A stretch of 36,707 bases of DNA from assembly GCA_904419385.1 (NCBI GenBank), contig CAJFRI010000008.1, forward strand, positions 1-36,707, in the 5' to 3' direction. Shown here one piece after another: positions 17,718 to 25,783 of this stretch. The translations under genes were made by a program, and so were the position numbers. The notes under the pieces were generated by a model, which saw only the letters and a program-made list of their open reading frames with translations, had not been told where the DNA came from and searched no databases. Each line of letters begins with the position of its first letter. Position 1 is the first letter of the stretch. Source of the stretch: Candidatus Heteroscillospira lomanii. Lineage in GTDB: Bacteria > Bacillota > Clostridia > Oscillospirales > Oscillospiraceae.

Positions 17718-18824
17718 TCACATGTACATGTAAAGCTCGCACTTTATCATGCCGTTATAGAGCTTGCGGCGCTTGTCGGCGCGCCGTCCGAAAAAGTGCT
17801 CGAACTCGGGGTGGCTCGATATGCAGAACAGCCGCCAGGAGCTCAGCTTTGCGTATGTCCGGCCGAACTCGCGGTAGAGCTGCTCGGCCCCGCGCCTGTC
17901 GAGCAGGCGCTCGCCGTATGGCGGGTTCGTGACGATGACCCCGCCGTCGGTCGCGCGGCTGAAGCTGCGCGCGTCGGCAGCGGAGAACTCGATGAGCGAG
18001 CCGACTCCCGCGCGTTTTGCGTTGATTTTTGCGAGTTTCACCGCCTCCGGGTCGATATCCGAGGCGAAAATGTGATATTCGCCGCTGTATTCGCGCGAAA
18101 CGGCCGCGTCGCGCTCGTTTTTCCACACTTTCGGGCCGCCGTAGCGCCATTTTTCGGCCGAAAACTCGCGGTACAGGCCGGGCGCGCGGTTCTTCGCCGC
18201 GAGCGCCGCCTCTATCGCAATGGTGCCGCTGCCGCAGAACGGGTCGGCAAAATCGCCCTTGCCGCGGTAGCGCGCGAGGTCGACCATCGCGGCGGCGAGG
18301 GTCTCGCGCAGCGGGGCCGGCAGCCTGCCGGGCCGGTAGCCGCGCTTGTGCAGGCCGGGGCCCGTGGTGTCGAGACAGAGCGAGACGCGGTCTTTTATTA
18401 TGGAAAACTGTATCTGATACCTGTCGCCGGTCTCCTCGAACCAGCTGACGCCGTATTTTTTCTTCAGCCGCTCGACAGCCGCCTTCTTGATTATCTTCTG
18501 GCAGTCGGGCACAGAGTGGAGCTGCGAGTCGAGACAGTGCCCCTTGACGGGAAAGGCCCCGTCGCGCGGGATGAAGTCCTCCAGCGGGGCCGAGAGTGTG
18601 CCCTGGAAGAGGTCCTCAAAGCTGTGCGCCTCGAAAGACGCCACCTCCAGCAGGACCCGCTCGCCGAATCGGGAGCAGAGGTTTGCCCTCGCCATGGCCT
18701 CCGGACCGCCGGAGAAGCGGACGCGGCCGTTCTCCGCGGCGACGTTCTCGAGCCCGAGGCGGCGCAACTCGTTGGCGCAGATCCCCTCGAGCCCGAACAG
18801 GCACGGGACTATGAACTCCGCCAC
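17718..18824 (-). CDS. THUMP-domain SAM-dependent RNA methyltransferase (RlmL/YpsC type)
   Basis: A 368-residue protein. The N-terminal half has the THUMP RNA-binding layout, starting MAEFIVPCLFGLEGICANELRRLG and including DSQLHSVPDCQKIIKKA. The C-terminal half is a Rossmann methyltransferase with FADPFCGSGTIAIEAAL (SAM site, near residue 192) and the catalytic VTNPPYGERL (near 298). This matches the UPF0020 family, which makes N2-methylguanine in 23S rRNA; the exact target is inferred from the family. It follows aroC by 3 bases in a tight operon. Confidence 0.92.
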   Translation of the reverse strand: MAEFIVPCLFGLEGICANELRRLGLENVAAENGRVRFSGGPEAMARANLCSRFGERVLLEVASFEAHSFEDLFQGTLSAPLEDFIPRDGAFPVKGHCLDSQLHSVPDCQKIIKKAAVERLKKKYGVSWFEETGDRYQIQFSIIKDRVSLCLDTTGPGLHKRGYRPGRLPAPLRETLAAAMVDLARYRGKGDFADPFCGSGTIAIEAALAAKNRAPGLYREFSAEKWRYGGPKVWKNERDAAVSREYSGEYHIFASDIDPEAVKLAKINAKRAGVGSLIEFSAADARSFSRATDGGVIVTNPPYGERLLDRRGAEQLYREFGRTYAKLSSWRLFCISSHPEFEHFFGRRADKRRKLYNGMIKCELYMYM

Positions 18825-18827
18825 GGC

Positions 18828-19829
18828 TCAGCCCTCCGTTTCAAGGATGGCGTCGAGGATGCCTATGCACATCGCGGCCTCCACGACGGGCACTGCGCGC
18901 GGAACTATGCACGGGTCGTGCCGCCCGCGGACGCGGAAGTCGACGTTCTCCATGGTCTCGAGATTTATGCTCTTCTGCTCGCGGCCTATGCTCGGCGTCG
19001 GGCGGAAGGCCAGGCGCGCGACTATCGGCATGCCGTTCGACAGGCCGCCGTTTATTCCGCCGGAGTTGTTGGTCTCCGTATAGATGCGCCCGTCGGATAT
19101 GCGTATCGGGTCGTTTGCGGCGCTGCCGCGCATCTCAGCCAGCCTGAAGCCCGCGCCGAACTCGAGCCCCTTGACGCCGGGGATGGCGTAGAAGATCATG
19201 GCGAGCCGGCTCTCCAGGCCGCCGAAGTCGAGCCCGCCTATGCCGGCGGGCACGCCCGTGCACACGCACTCGACGGCGCCGCCGACACTGTCGCCGGAGG
19301 CGCGCGCGTCGAGTATCTCCTTCTTCATGGACATGGTGAGCTCCTCACCCTCGCTCGTGCCGATGCGCACTATGCGCGCCGAGACCTCGACCCCGCGCCG
19401 GCGCAGCTCCTGGCGGCAGAGCGCTCCCGCCGCGACCCAGGCCGCCGTGAGCCGGCCGCTGAAGTGGCCGCCGCCGCGCGCGTCGTTCTTCCCGCGAAAG
19501 CGCACCCAGGCGGCGAGGTCGGCGTGGCTCGGGCGGGGGATGCGCGGGTCGTATGAATCGGAGTGCTGGTCGGAGTTGCGGATAATGGCGGCGACGGGCG
19601 CGCCCGTGGTCACGTTGCCGAGCAGGCCCGACACGAACATCGGCTGGTCGGCCTCGCGGCGTGCTGTCGCGAGCTCGCTGGTGCCGGGGGCGCGGCGCGC
19701 CATCTCGGCCGCGACCTCATCCATGTCTATCTCGAGCCCCTGGGGCAGGCCGTCGAGCACCATGCCGACGCCGAACCCGTGCGACTCGCCGAAAACGGTG
19801 AATTTGAGCTTTTCTCCATATGTGTTCAT
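18828..19829 (-). CDS. aroC: Chorismate synthase
   Basis: A 333-residue enzyme catalysing the last step of the shikimate pathway, EPSP to chorismate, using reduced FMN. Signature motifs are present: FGESHGFGVGMVLDGLP near residue 13, MARRAPGTSE near 44 and RPSHADLA near 99. GGGHFSGRLTAAWVAAGAL lies near 118 and GGINGGLSNGMP near 256. The length is at the short end, and the HFSGRLTA form is one common in Clostridia. No other shikimate genes are nearby; it sits in an operon of DNA and RNA enzymes. Its start overlaps the stop of the ATPase gene by 4 bases (ATGA). Confidence 0.96.
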   Translation of the reverse strand: MNTYGEKLKFTVFGESHGFGVGMVLDGLPQGLEIDMDEVAAEMARRAPGTSELATARREADQPMFVSGLLGNVTTGAPVAAIIRNSDQHSDSYDPRIPRPSHADLAAWVRFRGKNDARGGGHFSGRLTAAWVAAGALCRQELRRRGVEVSARIVRIGTSEGEELTMSMKKEILDARASGDSVGGAVECVCTGVPAGIGGLDFGGLESRLAMIFYAIPGVKGLEFGAGFRLAEMRGSAANDPIRISDGRIYTETNNSGGINGGLSNGMPIVARLAFRPTPSIGREQKSINLETMENVDFRVRGRHDPCIVPRAVPVVEAAMCIGILDAILETEG

Positions 19830-21724
19830 GCAGGCATATCCTCCACTGTAACGCCGGGCCTGCCGCGCAGCAGAGCCGCCTCACGGCTGTGGCAGGTGAA
19901 CAGGATGACCTGCCGCGTCCGGCTGATATCATATAGCATTTCGAGCACGGCGGCGCAGCGCCCGTCGTCCAGAGGGGCGAGCGCGTCGTCGATTATTATG
20001 GGCACCTCGTCGGGCTCCGGCAGCGCGAGCGAGCATATCGCAAGGCGCAGCGACAGATACACGAGGCTGCGCGCGCCCTCGCTGAGCCAGAGGCTGTCGT
20101 GCCCCAGGGTGTCGCCTGAGAGGCGTGCGGAAACTCTCAGCTCGCGGTCGAGCGAGACCTCGCCGTAGCGCCCGGCGGTGAGTTTTTCAAATATCTCCGA
20201 GGCGCGGCGCCGCAGCGCGGGCGAGAACTGCTCAAGCTGGCGCCTGTCCGCCTCGGCGAGCAGCTCGCGCGCGAGCTCTATCGCGGAGCACTGGGCGTCA
20301 TTCTCGGCTATTGCCTCATCTATCGCGGCGATGGCTGCACGCAGCTCGTCCCCGTCGCCGGAGACGCTGCTCTGCCCCTCTAGGAGCGAGAGCTCGCGCC
20401 GCGCGTTCTCGGCCCGCTGTGCCGCGGCGGCGGCCGCCGCCCTGGCCTCGGCGAGTTCCGGGGCAGACGCCTGGCTCCGGCGGCTCTCGGCCCCGGCGCG
20501 CGCCGAGCGCACCTGCCCGGCCGCGGCCGACCACTCGGCATACAGCCGCGCGTGTTCGCGCACGAGCTCGTCGAGACATGCCTCGTCGGAGACGCCGAAG
20601 CTCTCGAGCAGCGCCCGGCGCTGTGCGGCCGCCTCGGCCGCAGCCTTCACCGCGCGGGACGATCCGACCGCCCCCACGACGGCCAGCGCCGCGCACACGG
20701 CGGCGACGGCCAGCGCCGCCGGCAGGCTTATCACATCGAACGCGCCGAGCGCGGCTGACACGACTGCCGCGCACAGGGCCGCGACAAGCAGCGCCCCGCC
20801 GGGGGCGGGCTTCACACTGCCGCCCAGCTGGGCAAGGCGGGCTTTCGCCTTTTCGGCCTCAGCCGCGGCCTCGTCCGGCGTCTTGGAGCCGAACCTGTTC
20901 TCATCCAGGGCTCGGCGGGCCTCACGCTCGGCCTCCTCGGCCTCGGTCACGGCGGCGAACCCGGCAGAATACTCCGCGTTCTGCCTCTCGAGCCGCTCGC
21001 TCACGGCGGCGAGCTCCGCCTCTGCGCGCTCTTTCCGGCTCCCGGCATCCACTGCGGCGGCGCGAGCCTCTTCGAGCCTGCGCTCCAGCGATGCTATGGA
21101 GTCCAGCTGCTCCGCAAGCTGCGCGCGGCGGCGCTCGAGCTCCGCGTTCTTGCCGACCCTGGCGTTATAGCGCCTTGCGCGCTGCCACTCGCGCAGCCTG
21201 GCGTCGGCCTCGGAATAGCCGTGGCCGGAGTCTTCGCCGGAGGCGACTATCGCGGCGATGCGCTTTTCGAGCTCGGGGCTGTTGTCTATGCGCACCGAGC
21301 CCTGGCCTATGAATGCGCTGCGCGTAAACACGTCGCGCGAAACTCCCGTGAGCTCCTCGCCGGCGGATGTGCCGGTGAGGGGATACGGCGTCTCCGTGCC
21401 CGTATAGACGGCGGAAAAGCGCTTCATCGGCGAGGCGGCCGACGCGCTTGAGCGGCGGAGCGTTATGCGAGCGGCGCGCGTCTCTATATCCATGCTCCCC
21501 TCGGGCAGGGCCCCGCTCCAGGGGATATATCTCTGTTTGTCGGGCAGGACCCCCGCTTTCGCGCGCTGGGAGCTGTCTATACCGTACAGCATGGCGCGGA
21601 TGAAGGCGCACCATGTGCTTTTGCCGCTCTCGTTCGGGGCGGTGACGATATCGAACCCGCCGCCGAGTTCGAGCTCCCTGCCGTCGAGCGCGCCGAAGCG
21701 CGCAGTCATTCTGCGTATCTTCAC
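19826..21724 (-). CDS. SbcC/Rad50-like AAA ATPase with central membrane hairpin (YhaN type)
   Basis: A 632-residue SMC-like ATPase, half the length of true SbcC. Walker A APNESGKST is at 29-37. Coiled coil follows (about 190-300), then two adjacent hydrophobic segments (about 310-330 and 334-354), a second coiled coil (about 360-500), an ABC signature-like LSEGARSLVYLSLRL (548-562) and Walker B VPIIIDDALAPLDD (574-587). No CxxC zinc hook is present; the hydrophobic hairpin takes its place at the tip. Fused by a 4-base overlap to the nuclease gene, it probably forms an SbcCD/YhaON-like DNA end-processing complex, perhaps at the membrane. That role is inferred. Confidence 0.87.
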   Translation of the reverse strand: MKIRRMTARFGALDGRELELGGGFDIVTAPNESGKSTWCAFIRAMLYGIDSSQRAKAGVLPDKQRYIPWSGALPEGSMDIETRAARITLRRSSASAASPMKRFSAVYTGTETPYPLTGTSAGEELTGVSRDVFTRSAFIGQGSVRIDNSPELEKRIAAIVASGEDSGHGYSEADARLREWQRARRYNARVGKNAELERRRAQLAEQLDSIASLERRLEEARAAAVDAGSRKERAEAELAAVSERLERQNAEYSAGFAAVTEAEEAEREARRALDENRFGSKTPDEAAAEAEKAKARLAQLGGSVKPAPGGALLVAALCAAVVSAALGAFDVISLPAALAVAAVCAALAVVGAVGSSRAVKAAAEAAAQRRALLESFGVSDEACLDELVREHARLYAEWSAAAGQVRSARAGAESRRSQASAPELAEARAAAAAAAQRAENARRELSLLEGQSSVSGDGDELRAAIAAIDEAIAENDAQCSAIELARELLAEADRRQLEQFSPALRRRASEIFEKLTAGRYGEVSLDRELRVSARLSGDTLGHDSLWLSEGARSLVYLSLRLAICSLALPEPDEVPIIIDDALAPLDDGRCAAVLEMLYDISRTRQVILFTCHSREAALLRGRPGVTVEDMPA

Positions 21725-22812
21725 CCTCTCACCTCCCAGGGCTCGTCGTCTCCGAACAGGGCGGCCTCGCCCCAGCGGACGGCACGGCTTATCCTCAGCC
21801 GCTCCTCTTCCGTCGAGGCGGCGGCGAGCTGCTCTCGCGCGAGGCTGAGGAAGCAGCCGCGCAGGGTATCCGGCGCGGCCTCGCCGCGAGGAGGCACGGT
21901 CTCGTCCCGCAGCTCGGCGGCGAAGAGCCCGCGGCTCTCCGCCATGGCGCGGAACGCGCTCTCAGGCACGGCGGAGGCGCTCTCCCCGCGCAGGACGAAG
22001 CGGCAGATGCCGCCCTCCCTCGTGTTTTCGACGGCAGCGCGCAGTGCCGAAGCCGCGTCGGGGAGCGCGTCGACCTCGACCGTCTCATAGCGCAGCGGCG
22101 CCGTCTCTATGAACTCATATCCGCACTCGCCGCCGGCGAGCGTGACGAACCCGACCCCGCGCGGGCCGCACTCGTCGAACCCGCGCCCCATGGGGCAGCC
22201 CGGCCAAGAGTACCAGACATTCCCGGCGCGGCGCAGCCCGCTCGGGCGGTGGGTATGCCCGAGGGCGATGTAGTCCATGCCGGAGGCGGCTATCTCCCGC
22301 TCGGACACCGGGCAGTAGCGCGAGGAGGGCGAGAGCTCGCCATGCATTACCAGTATGTTCGGCTTGCCGTCGGGCGGGGCGCAGAAACCTGTCAGCATGG
22401 CGCGGGAGTACGGCTCGGTGAAAGCCGCGCCGTAAACATTTGCAAACGGCAGCTCCACGCGCTCTATGCAATTGTTTTTAAATATGTATACGTTGTCCGG
22501 CAGCACGATGCCGTCCCAGGCCGAGCCGGGCGCCATCGGATCGTGGTTGCCGGGGGCGATGAACACCGGCGCGCGGCAGGCCGACAGCGCCGAGACGACG
22601 GCCTCGCGGCTCTCGCGCGAGGGGCGCGGCGAATCGAACAGGTCGCCCGCGAGGAGGACGAGGTCGGCCCCGCGCTCGTTCGCTGTGGCGGCTATGCGCT
22701 CCGGAACGGCGCGCAGGAGCGCGCGCATGTGCCGCGCCTTCTCCGGCGGCAGGGCCTCGAACACCGAGCCTATGTGCCAGTCGGCGCTGTGGAGGATCTT
22801 CAGTCCGCTCAC
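21721..22812 (-). CDS. SbcD/YhaO-like DNA repair metallophosphoesterase
   Basis: A 363-residue calcineurin-type nuclease. Metal-binding motifs appear in order: LHSADWHIGS near residue 8, LLAGDLFDSP near 47, APGNHDP near 82, VMHGELSPSS near 155 and ALGHTHRPSG near 180. The long open frame extends far upstream, but that part lies inside ymdB in another frame. The true start is the GTG at 22812, which overlaps the ymdB stop by 4 bases (GTGA) and gives MSGLKILHSADWH. Its stop overlaps the SbcC-like start. It pairs with that ATPase as a DNA end-processing nuclease. Confidence 0.92.
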   Translation of the reverse strand: MSGLKILHSADWHIGSVFEALPPEKARHMRALLRAVPERIAATANERGADLVLLAGDLFDSPRPSRESREAVVSALSACRAPVFIAPGNHDPMAPGSAWDGIVLPDNVYIFKNNCIERVELPFANVYGAAFTEPYSRAMLTGFCAPPDGKPNILVMHGELSPSSRYCPVSEREIAASGMDYIALGHTHRPSGLRRAGNVWYSWPGCPMGRGFDECGPRGVGFVTLAGGECGYEFIETAPLRYETVEVDALPDAASALRAAVENTREGGICRFVLRGESASAVPESAFRAMAESRGLFAAELRDETVPPRGEAAPDTLRGCFLSLAREQLAAASTEEERLRISRAVRWGEAALFGDDEPWEVRG

Positions 22813-23582
22813 AGTATCCTCACCGCCTCGACGCTCAGGCAGCGCCCCGTGCTCTCGTCTATCTCGAACACAGCGCCCTCGAGCTTGCACTCGCCCTTGC
22901 CGGGGCGGTATCGCTCGGGCGGGTCGCCGAGGAACTTGCCTATCGACTGCTCCGTCTCTATCCCGAGCACGGAGTGCACGGCGCCGGTCATGCCGATGTC
23001 GGTTATATATCCCGTGCCGTTCGGGAGGACCTGGGCGTCGGAGGTCTGGACATGTGTGTGCGTGCCCCAGACGGCGGAGACCCGCCCGTCGAGGTAATAG
23101 CCGAGCGCGCGCTTTTCGCTGGTCGCCTCGGCGTGGAAGTCGACGACGAACACCTCGGCCTGGCCGCGCAGCTCGTCGAGCGTGCGGTCTATGCACTGGA
23201 ACGGATGGTCGGCGTTGCCGTCGAGCCCATAGCGCCCGAGCAGGTTTATGACGCACACGCGTCCCTTGGCCGTGCCCACGACGGCGTAGCCCGAACCGGG
23301 GCACTGGGGCGCGAAATTCACAGGCCGGATGACGCGCGAGTTCTCGTCCAGGTACTGATATATATCGCGATAGGCCCAGGTGTGGTTGCCGAGGGTTATC
23401 ACGTCGGCCCCGGCGGCGAAAATGCGCTCGCCGTGCCGCGGCTGCATGCCGACGACGTTGGAGTTCTCGCCGTTCACGACGACGAAGTCGAGCCCGAGCG
23501 TGCGGCGCAGGGCGCGCAGCCGGTTCTCAAGGAACTCGAGTCCCGGTGCTCCGGCGACGTCCCCGACGGCTAAAATCCTCAT
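22809..23582 (-). CDS. ymdB: YmdB family metallophosphoesterase (cyclic nucleotide phosphodiesterase)
   Basis: A 257-residue protein starting MRILAVGDVAGAPG. It carries the binuclear metal motifs FVVVNGENSN (near residue 35), ITLGNHTWAYRDI (near 62), VDFHAEATSEK (near 148) and GTHTHVQT (near 172), and ITDIGMTGA. YmdB hydrolyses 2',3'-cyclic nucleotides and affects biofilm and RNA turnover in Bacillus. AAGAAGG lies eight bases before the ATG at 23582; an overlapping GTG one codon upstream is too close. It is the first gene of the six-gene leftward operon. Confidence 0.94.
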   Translation of the reverse strand: MRILAVGDVAGAPGLEFLENRLRALRRTLGLDFVVVNGENSNVVGMQPRHGERIFAAGADVITLGNHTWAYRDIYQYLDENSRVIRPVNFAPQCPGSGYAVVGTAKGRVCVINLLGRYGLDGNADHPFQCIDRTLDELRGQAEVFVVDFHAEATSEKRALGYYLDGRVSAVWGTHTHVQTSDAQVLPNGTGYITDIGMTGAVHSVLGIETEQSIGKFLGDPPERYRPGKGECKLEGAVFEIDESTGRCLSVEAVRIL

Positions 23583-23617
23583 CACAGAGACCTTCTTTCA
23601 TTATAAGATATGGGTAG

Positions 23618-23646
23618 ATTATAACATAAGGGGGCAATATTGCCAA
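23618..23646 (-). promoter_or_regulatory. Strong promoter of the ymdB operon with palindrome
   Basis: TTGGCA (minus strand, 23641-23646) and TATAAT (23618-23623) are 17 bases apart, with an extended TGT before the -10. A perfect 12-base palindrome GGCAATATTGCC (23633-23644) overlaps the -35 and spacer, a position suited to a repressor site. No named regulator is assigned. Confidence 0.8.
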
Positions 23647-23662
23647 CATTGACGCGCCGCGG

Positions 23663-23754
23663 GCCTCCCTCAAAAAAATCTCCGCGCCTTGCACATACGC
23701 ATGCAAAAAACGCCGCTGCGCAGCCCTATGGGTGAAGATTCTTTTTGAGGAGGC
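23663..23754 (+). repeat. Inverted repeat that could hide a ribosome binding site
   Basis: GCCTCCCTCAAAAAAATCT (23663-23681) is nearly complementary to AGATTCTTTTTGAGGAGGC (23736-23754), with one bulge and small mismatches. The right arm contains the GAGGAGG ribosome site of the gene at 23761, so folding would mask it. The 54 bases between hold a smaller TTGCA/TGCAA repeat. Confidence 0.5.
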
Positions 23755-23760
23755 ATCACA

Positions 23761-24333
23761 ATGGCAAGCAGCGAGACACCCCGCCTCGGCCTGAGCGTGT
23801 GGGACAGCGGCGACACGCTCACCATGAGCGAATTCAACCAGAACCACCAGCGGCTCGAGGAAAGGCTCGGCCGCATGGCCGAGTTCACCATCTTCGAGAC
23901 GACCCTGTCGCAGAGCGCGGCGACGATCAGCCTGAACATCGACACCAGCTCCTGGGGCGAATACGACTACGTCTTTGTCGACTGGGAGCTGAATCTCAGC
24001 CGGAACGACGCCTACGCGCGCATGAGGCTCAACAACTCCACCAGCGAGGACCAGTCATACTGTTACTTTCAGGTCGATTTCTATGAGCCGCACGGCGACA
24101 GGAAGTACGTCGCGCTCACCACCGGCAACGGCGCCTGCGCGCGCACGCGCTTCAATGTGCGCAAGGACCGCGAGCACAGCATCGTATGCGAGACCGAGTC
24201 GGACACCTCGTTCAGCTGGGGCACATTCAGCGGTGTGACGTACAGTCAGATAAACCAGATAAATTTCGTCTGCACATCCAGCGGGGCGACCATCCTGAGC
24301 GGCGGACATGTGCGCATTTGGGGGGTGAAGTGA
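23761..24333 (+). CDS. Unknown protein, phage tail-like N-terminus
   Basis: A 190-residue protein with a strong ribosome site (GAGGAGG, 23747-23753). The first 35 residues (TPRLGLSVWDSGDTLTMSEFNQNHQRLEE) resemble the opening of Firmicute phage tail-fibre and baseplate-attached proteins, where a short L-x-L-x-x-W-D motif precedes a helix. The rest is a beta-rich domain with many aromatic, Ser and Thr residues (WGEYDYVFVDWELNLS, then YVALTTGNG) and no signal peptide or catalytic motif. It may be a phage or tailocin remnant, or a domesticated binding protein. The phage link is inference from pattern only. No capsid, portal or integrase genes are in the window. Confidence 0.6.
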   Translation: MASSETPRLGLSVWDSGDTLTMSEFNQNHQRLEERLGRMAEFTIFETTLSQSAATISLNIDTSSWGEYDYVFVDWELNLSRNDAYARMRLNNSTSEDQSYCYFQVDFYEPHGDRKYVALTTGNGACARTRFNVRKDREHSIVCETESDTSFSWGTFSGVTYSQINQINFVCTSSGATILSGGHVRIWGVK

Positions 24334-24446
24334 TGCAGATACAGGCCCTTGTCATCGATACAGACGGGACCCAGCGCCTCGAGACCGTCGAGGTGCCCGA
24401 GGACTGGTATGAGCCGGCCGAAGATGTCAGCCAAGCCGGCGAATGA
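24333..24446 (+). CDS. Small protein coupled to the phage-like gene
   Basis: A 37-residue frame reading MQIQALVIDTDGTQRLETVEVPEDWYEP and a short acidic end. Its ATG shares one base with the upstream stop (TGATG), and GGGGGTG lies just before it, both signs of coupled translation. Its 3' end overlaps the end of the opposing HAD gene by 20 bases. Small acidic proteins after tail-fibre genes are common in phages, but I recognise no family. Confidence 0.5.
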   Translation: MQIQALVIDTDGTQRLETVEVPEDWYEPAEDVSQAGE

Positions 24447-25077
24447 TCTCCAGCGCTTCAGCGGCGCTGCCGGCTATCTGAAAGCCGCCGCCGAGCGCGG
24501 CGAGTTCCTCCATCGTGCGGAAGCCCCAGGCCGCGAGCAGCGGGGTGCAGCCCGAGTTCCGGGCCGTCGCGAGGTCGACCTCCGTGTCGCCTATGTACAC
24601 GGCCTCGCCGCTCCGGCAGCCGAGCTCATCCAGCGCCGCGAACACCATGTCCGGCGCGGGCTTGCGCGGGCGCTCGGGCGTCTCGCCCACCGCCGTGCCT
24701 ATGCCGAAAAAGGCCCTGTCGAGCTCTTTAACCGCGCCGTCGAATTTATTTGAGACTATCGCAAGCTCATAGCCGTCATCCCTGAGGGCGGCTATGAGCT
24801 CTTTTATTCCCGGATACGGCTTCGTGTACACCCTGTCATGGCGCTCATAGTAGTCCCTGAAAATTGCGAGCGCGCGCCGCACGCTCTCCTCCGGCGTCCC
24901 CTCGGGCAGGCTGCGGCGGATGAGGTTTATGACGCCGTTGCCCACGGCGCGGCGCACCTCGTCCCGGCTGCGCTCGGGGAATCCCATAGTGCGCATGGCG
25001 TGGTTCACGCTGTGCTCGAGGTCGCCGAGAGTGTCGAGCAGGGTGCCGTCCATGTCGAACAAAACAGCTCTTATCAT
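24427..25077 (-). CDS. HAD superfamily hydrolase, phosphoglycolate phosphatase-like
   Basis: A 216-residue HAD phosphatase. Motif I FDMDGTLLDTLGDL is at residues 6-19, with the nucleophile Asp8 and acid Asp10. Motif II IVSNKF lies near 107, the lysine in PRKPAPDMV near 142 and motif IV YIGDTEVDL near 165. The helical cap matches the Gph/PpaX type that clears phosphoglycolate or pyrophosphate. An upstream extension lies inside the lrgB gene; the ATG at 25077, 13 bases after the lrgB stop, is the natural start (MIRAVLFDMDG). It is probably cotranscribed with lrgAB. Confidence 0.9.
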   Translation of the reverse strand: MIRAVLFDMDGTLLDTLGDLEHSVNHAMRTMGFPERSRDEVRRAVGNGVINLIRRSLPEGTPEESVRRALAIFRDYYERHDRVYTKPYPGIKELIAALRDDGYELAIVSNKFDGAVKELDRAFFGIGTAVGETPERPRKPAPDMVFAALDELGCRSGEAVYIGDTEVDLATARNSGCTPLLAAWGFRTMEELAALGGGFQIAGSAAEALEIIRRLG

Positions 25078-25090
25078 CTTCGTCACCCCG

Positions 25091-25783
25091 CTACGCGAGC
25101 TGCGCAGCCAGCGGCATGACGGCGACGGTGAGAACGCCGGTGACCGCGATGGCAAGCCCGCTCATAGCGCCCTCCGTGTCGCCCATCTCTACGGCCTTGG
25201 CCGTGCCTATGGCGTGGGACGAGGCGCCCATGGCCAGGCCGCGCGAGACGGCGCGGCGCACGCGGACGAGCTTCAGCAGCTGCTCGCCGGCGACGTTTCC
25301 GGTTATGCCCGTGACCAGTATGGCGACGACGGTCATCGACTGGGTGCCGCCGTATTCACCGCTGAGAGCCATGCCTATGGGCGTCGTGATGCTCTTCGGC
25401 AGGAGCGAGACAAACTCGCTGTGGCCGAGGGAGAACACCTTCGCAAAGACGACGATCGCCGCGGCGTTTATGAGCACGCCCACGCCTATGCCCGCGAGCA
25501 CGGCCGGCAGGTTGCTCTTCAAAACGGCAAGCTGGCGGTACAGCGGTATGGCAAGGCACACCGTCGCCGGCGTCACGAGAAAGCTGATGTGGCGCGCGGA
25601 GGCGTAGTAGCTGTCATAATCGAGGCCCATGAGCTTCAGGGCCGCGATGATGATAATGACGGATATGAGGAACGGGTTCAGCAGCGGGTTGTTGAAGCGG
25701 CGCCGTATGAGGCTCGCCGCCTCAAAAGAGAGGATAGTGAGCGCGGCGCCGATGAATTCTGAATTTCTGAGCAGTTCGTTCAT
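25091..25783 (-). CDS. lrgB: LrgB/CidB family membrane protein
   Basis: A 230-residue polytopic protein with the LrgB signature: TPATVCLAIPLYRQLAVLK near residue 75 and FGRSE-equivalent FSLGHSEFVSLLPKSITTPIGM near 125. These are followed by MGASSHAIGTAKA near 185. LrgAB/CidAB are holin-like or small-organic-acid (pyruvate) transport proteins tied to cell lysis control. The longer open frame upstream overlaps lrgA; the ATG at 25783 overlaps the lrgA stop by 4 bases and gives MNELLRNSEF. Confidence 0.92.
   Translation of the reverse strand: MNELLRNSEFIGAALTILSFEAASLIRRRFNNPLLNPFLISVIIIIAALKLMGLDYDSYYASARHISFLVTPATVCLAIPLYRQLAVLKSNLPAVLAGIGVGVLINAAAIVVFAKVFSLGHSEFVSLLPKSITTPIGMALSGEYGGTQSMTVVAILVTGITGNVAGEQLLKLVRVRRAVSRGLAMGASSHAIGTAKAVEMGDTEGAMSGLAIAVTGVLTVAVMPLAAQLA

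Noticed and set aside
17631-19556. A 641-codon plus-strand frame across the lipid kinase, methyltransferase and aroC genes
   Set aside because: It crosses three well-supported genes on the other strand and its product is Arg/Ala/Glu-rich with no recognisable fold.
22813-23304. An N-terminal extension of the SbcD-like nuclease
   Set aside because: It is the shadow of ymdB; the GTG at 22812 starts exactly at the family N-terminus.
23663-24446. A diversity-generating retroelement or prophage around the phage-like gene
   Set aside because: No reverse transcriptase, template repeat, integrase, capsid or terminase genes are present within the window.
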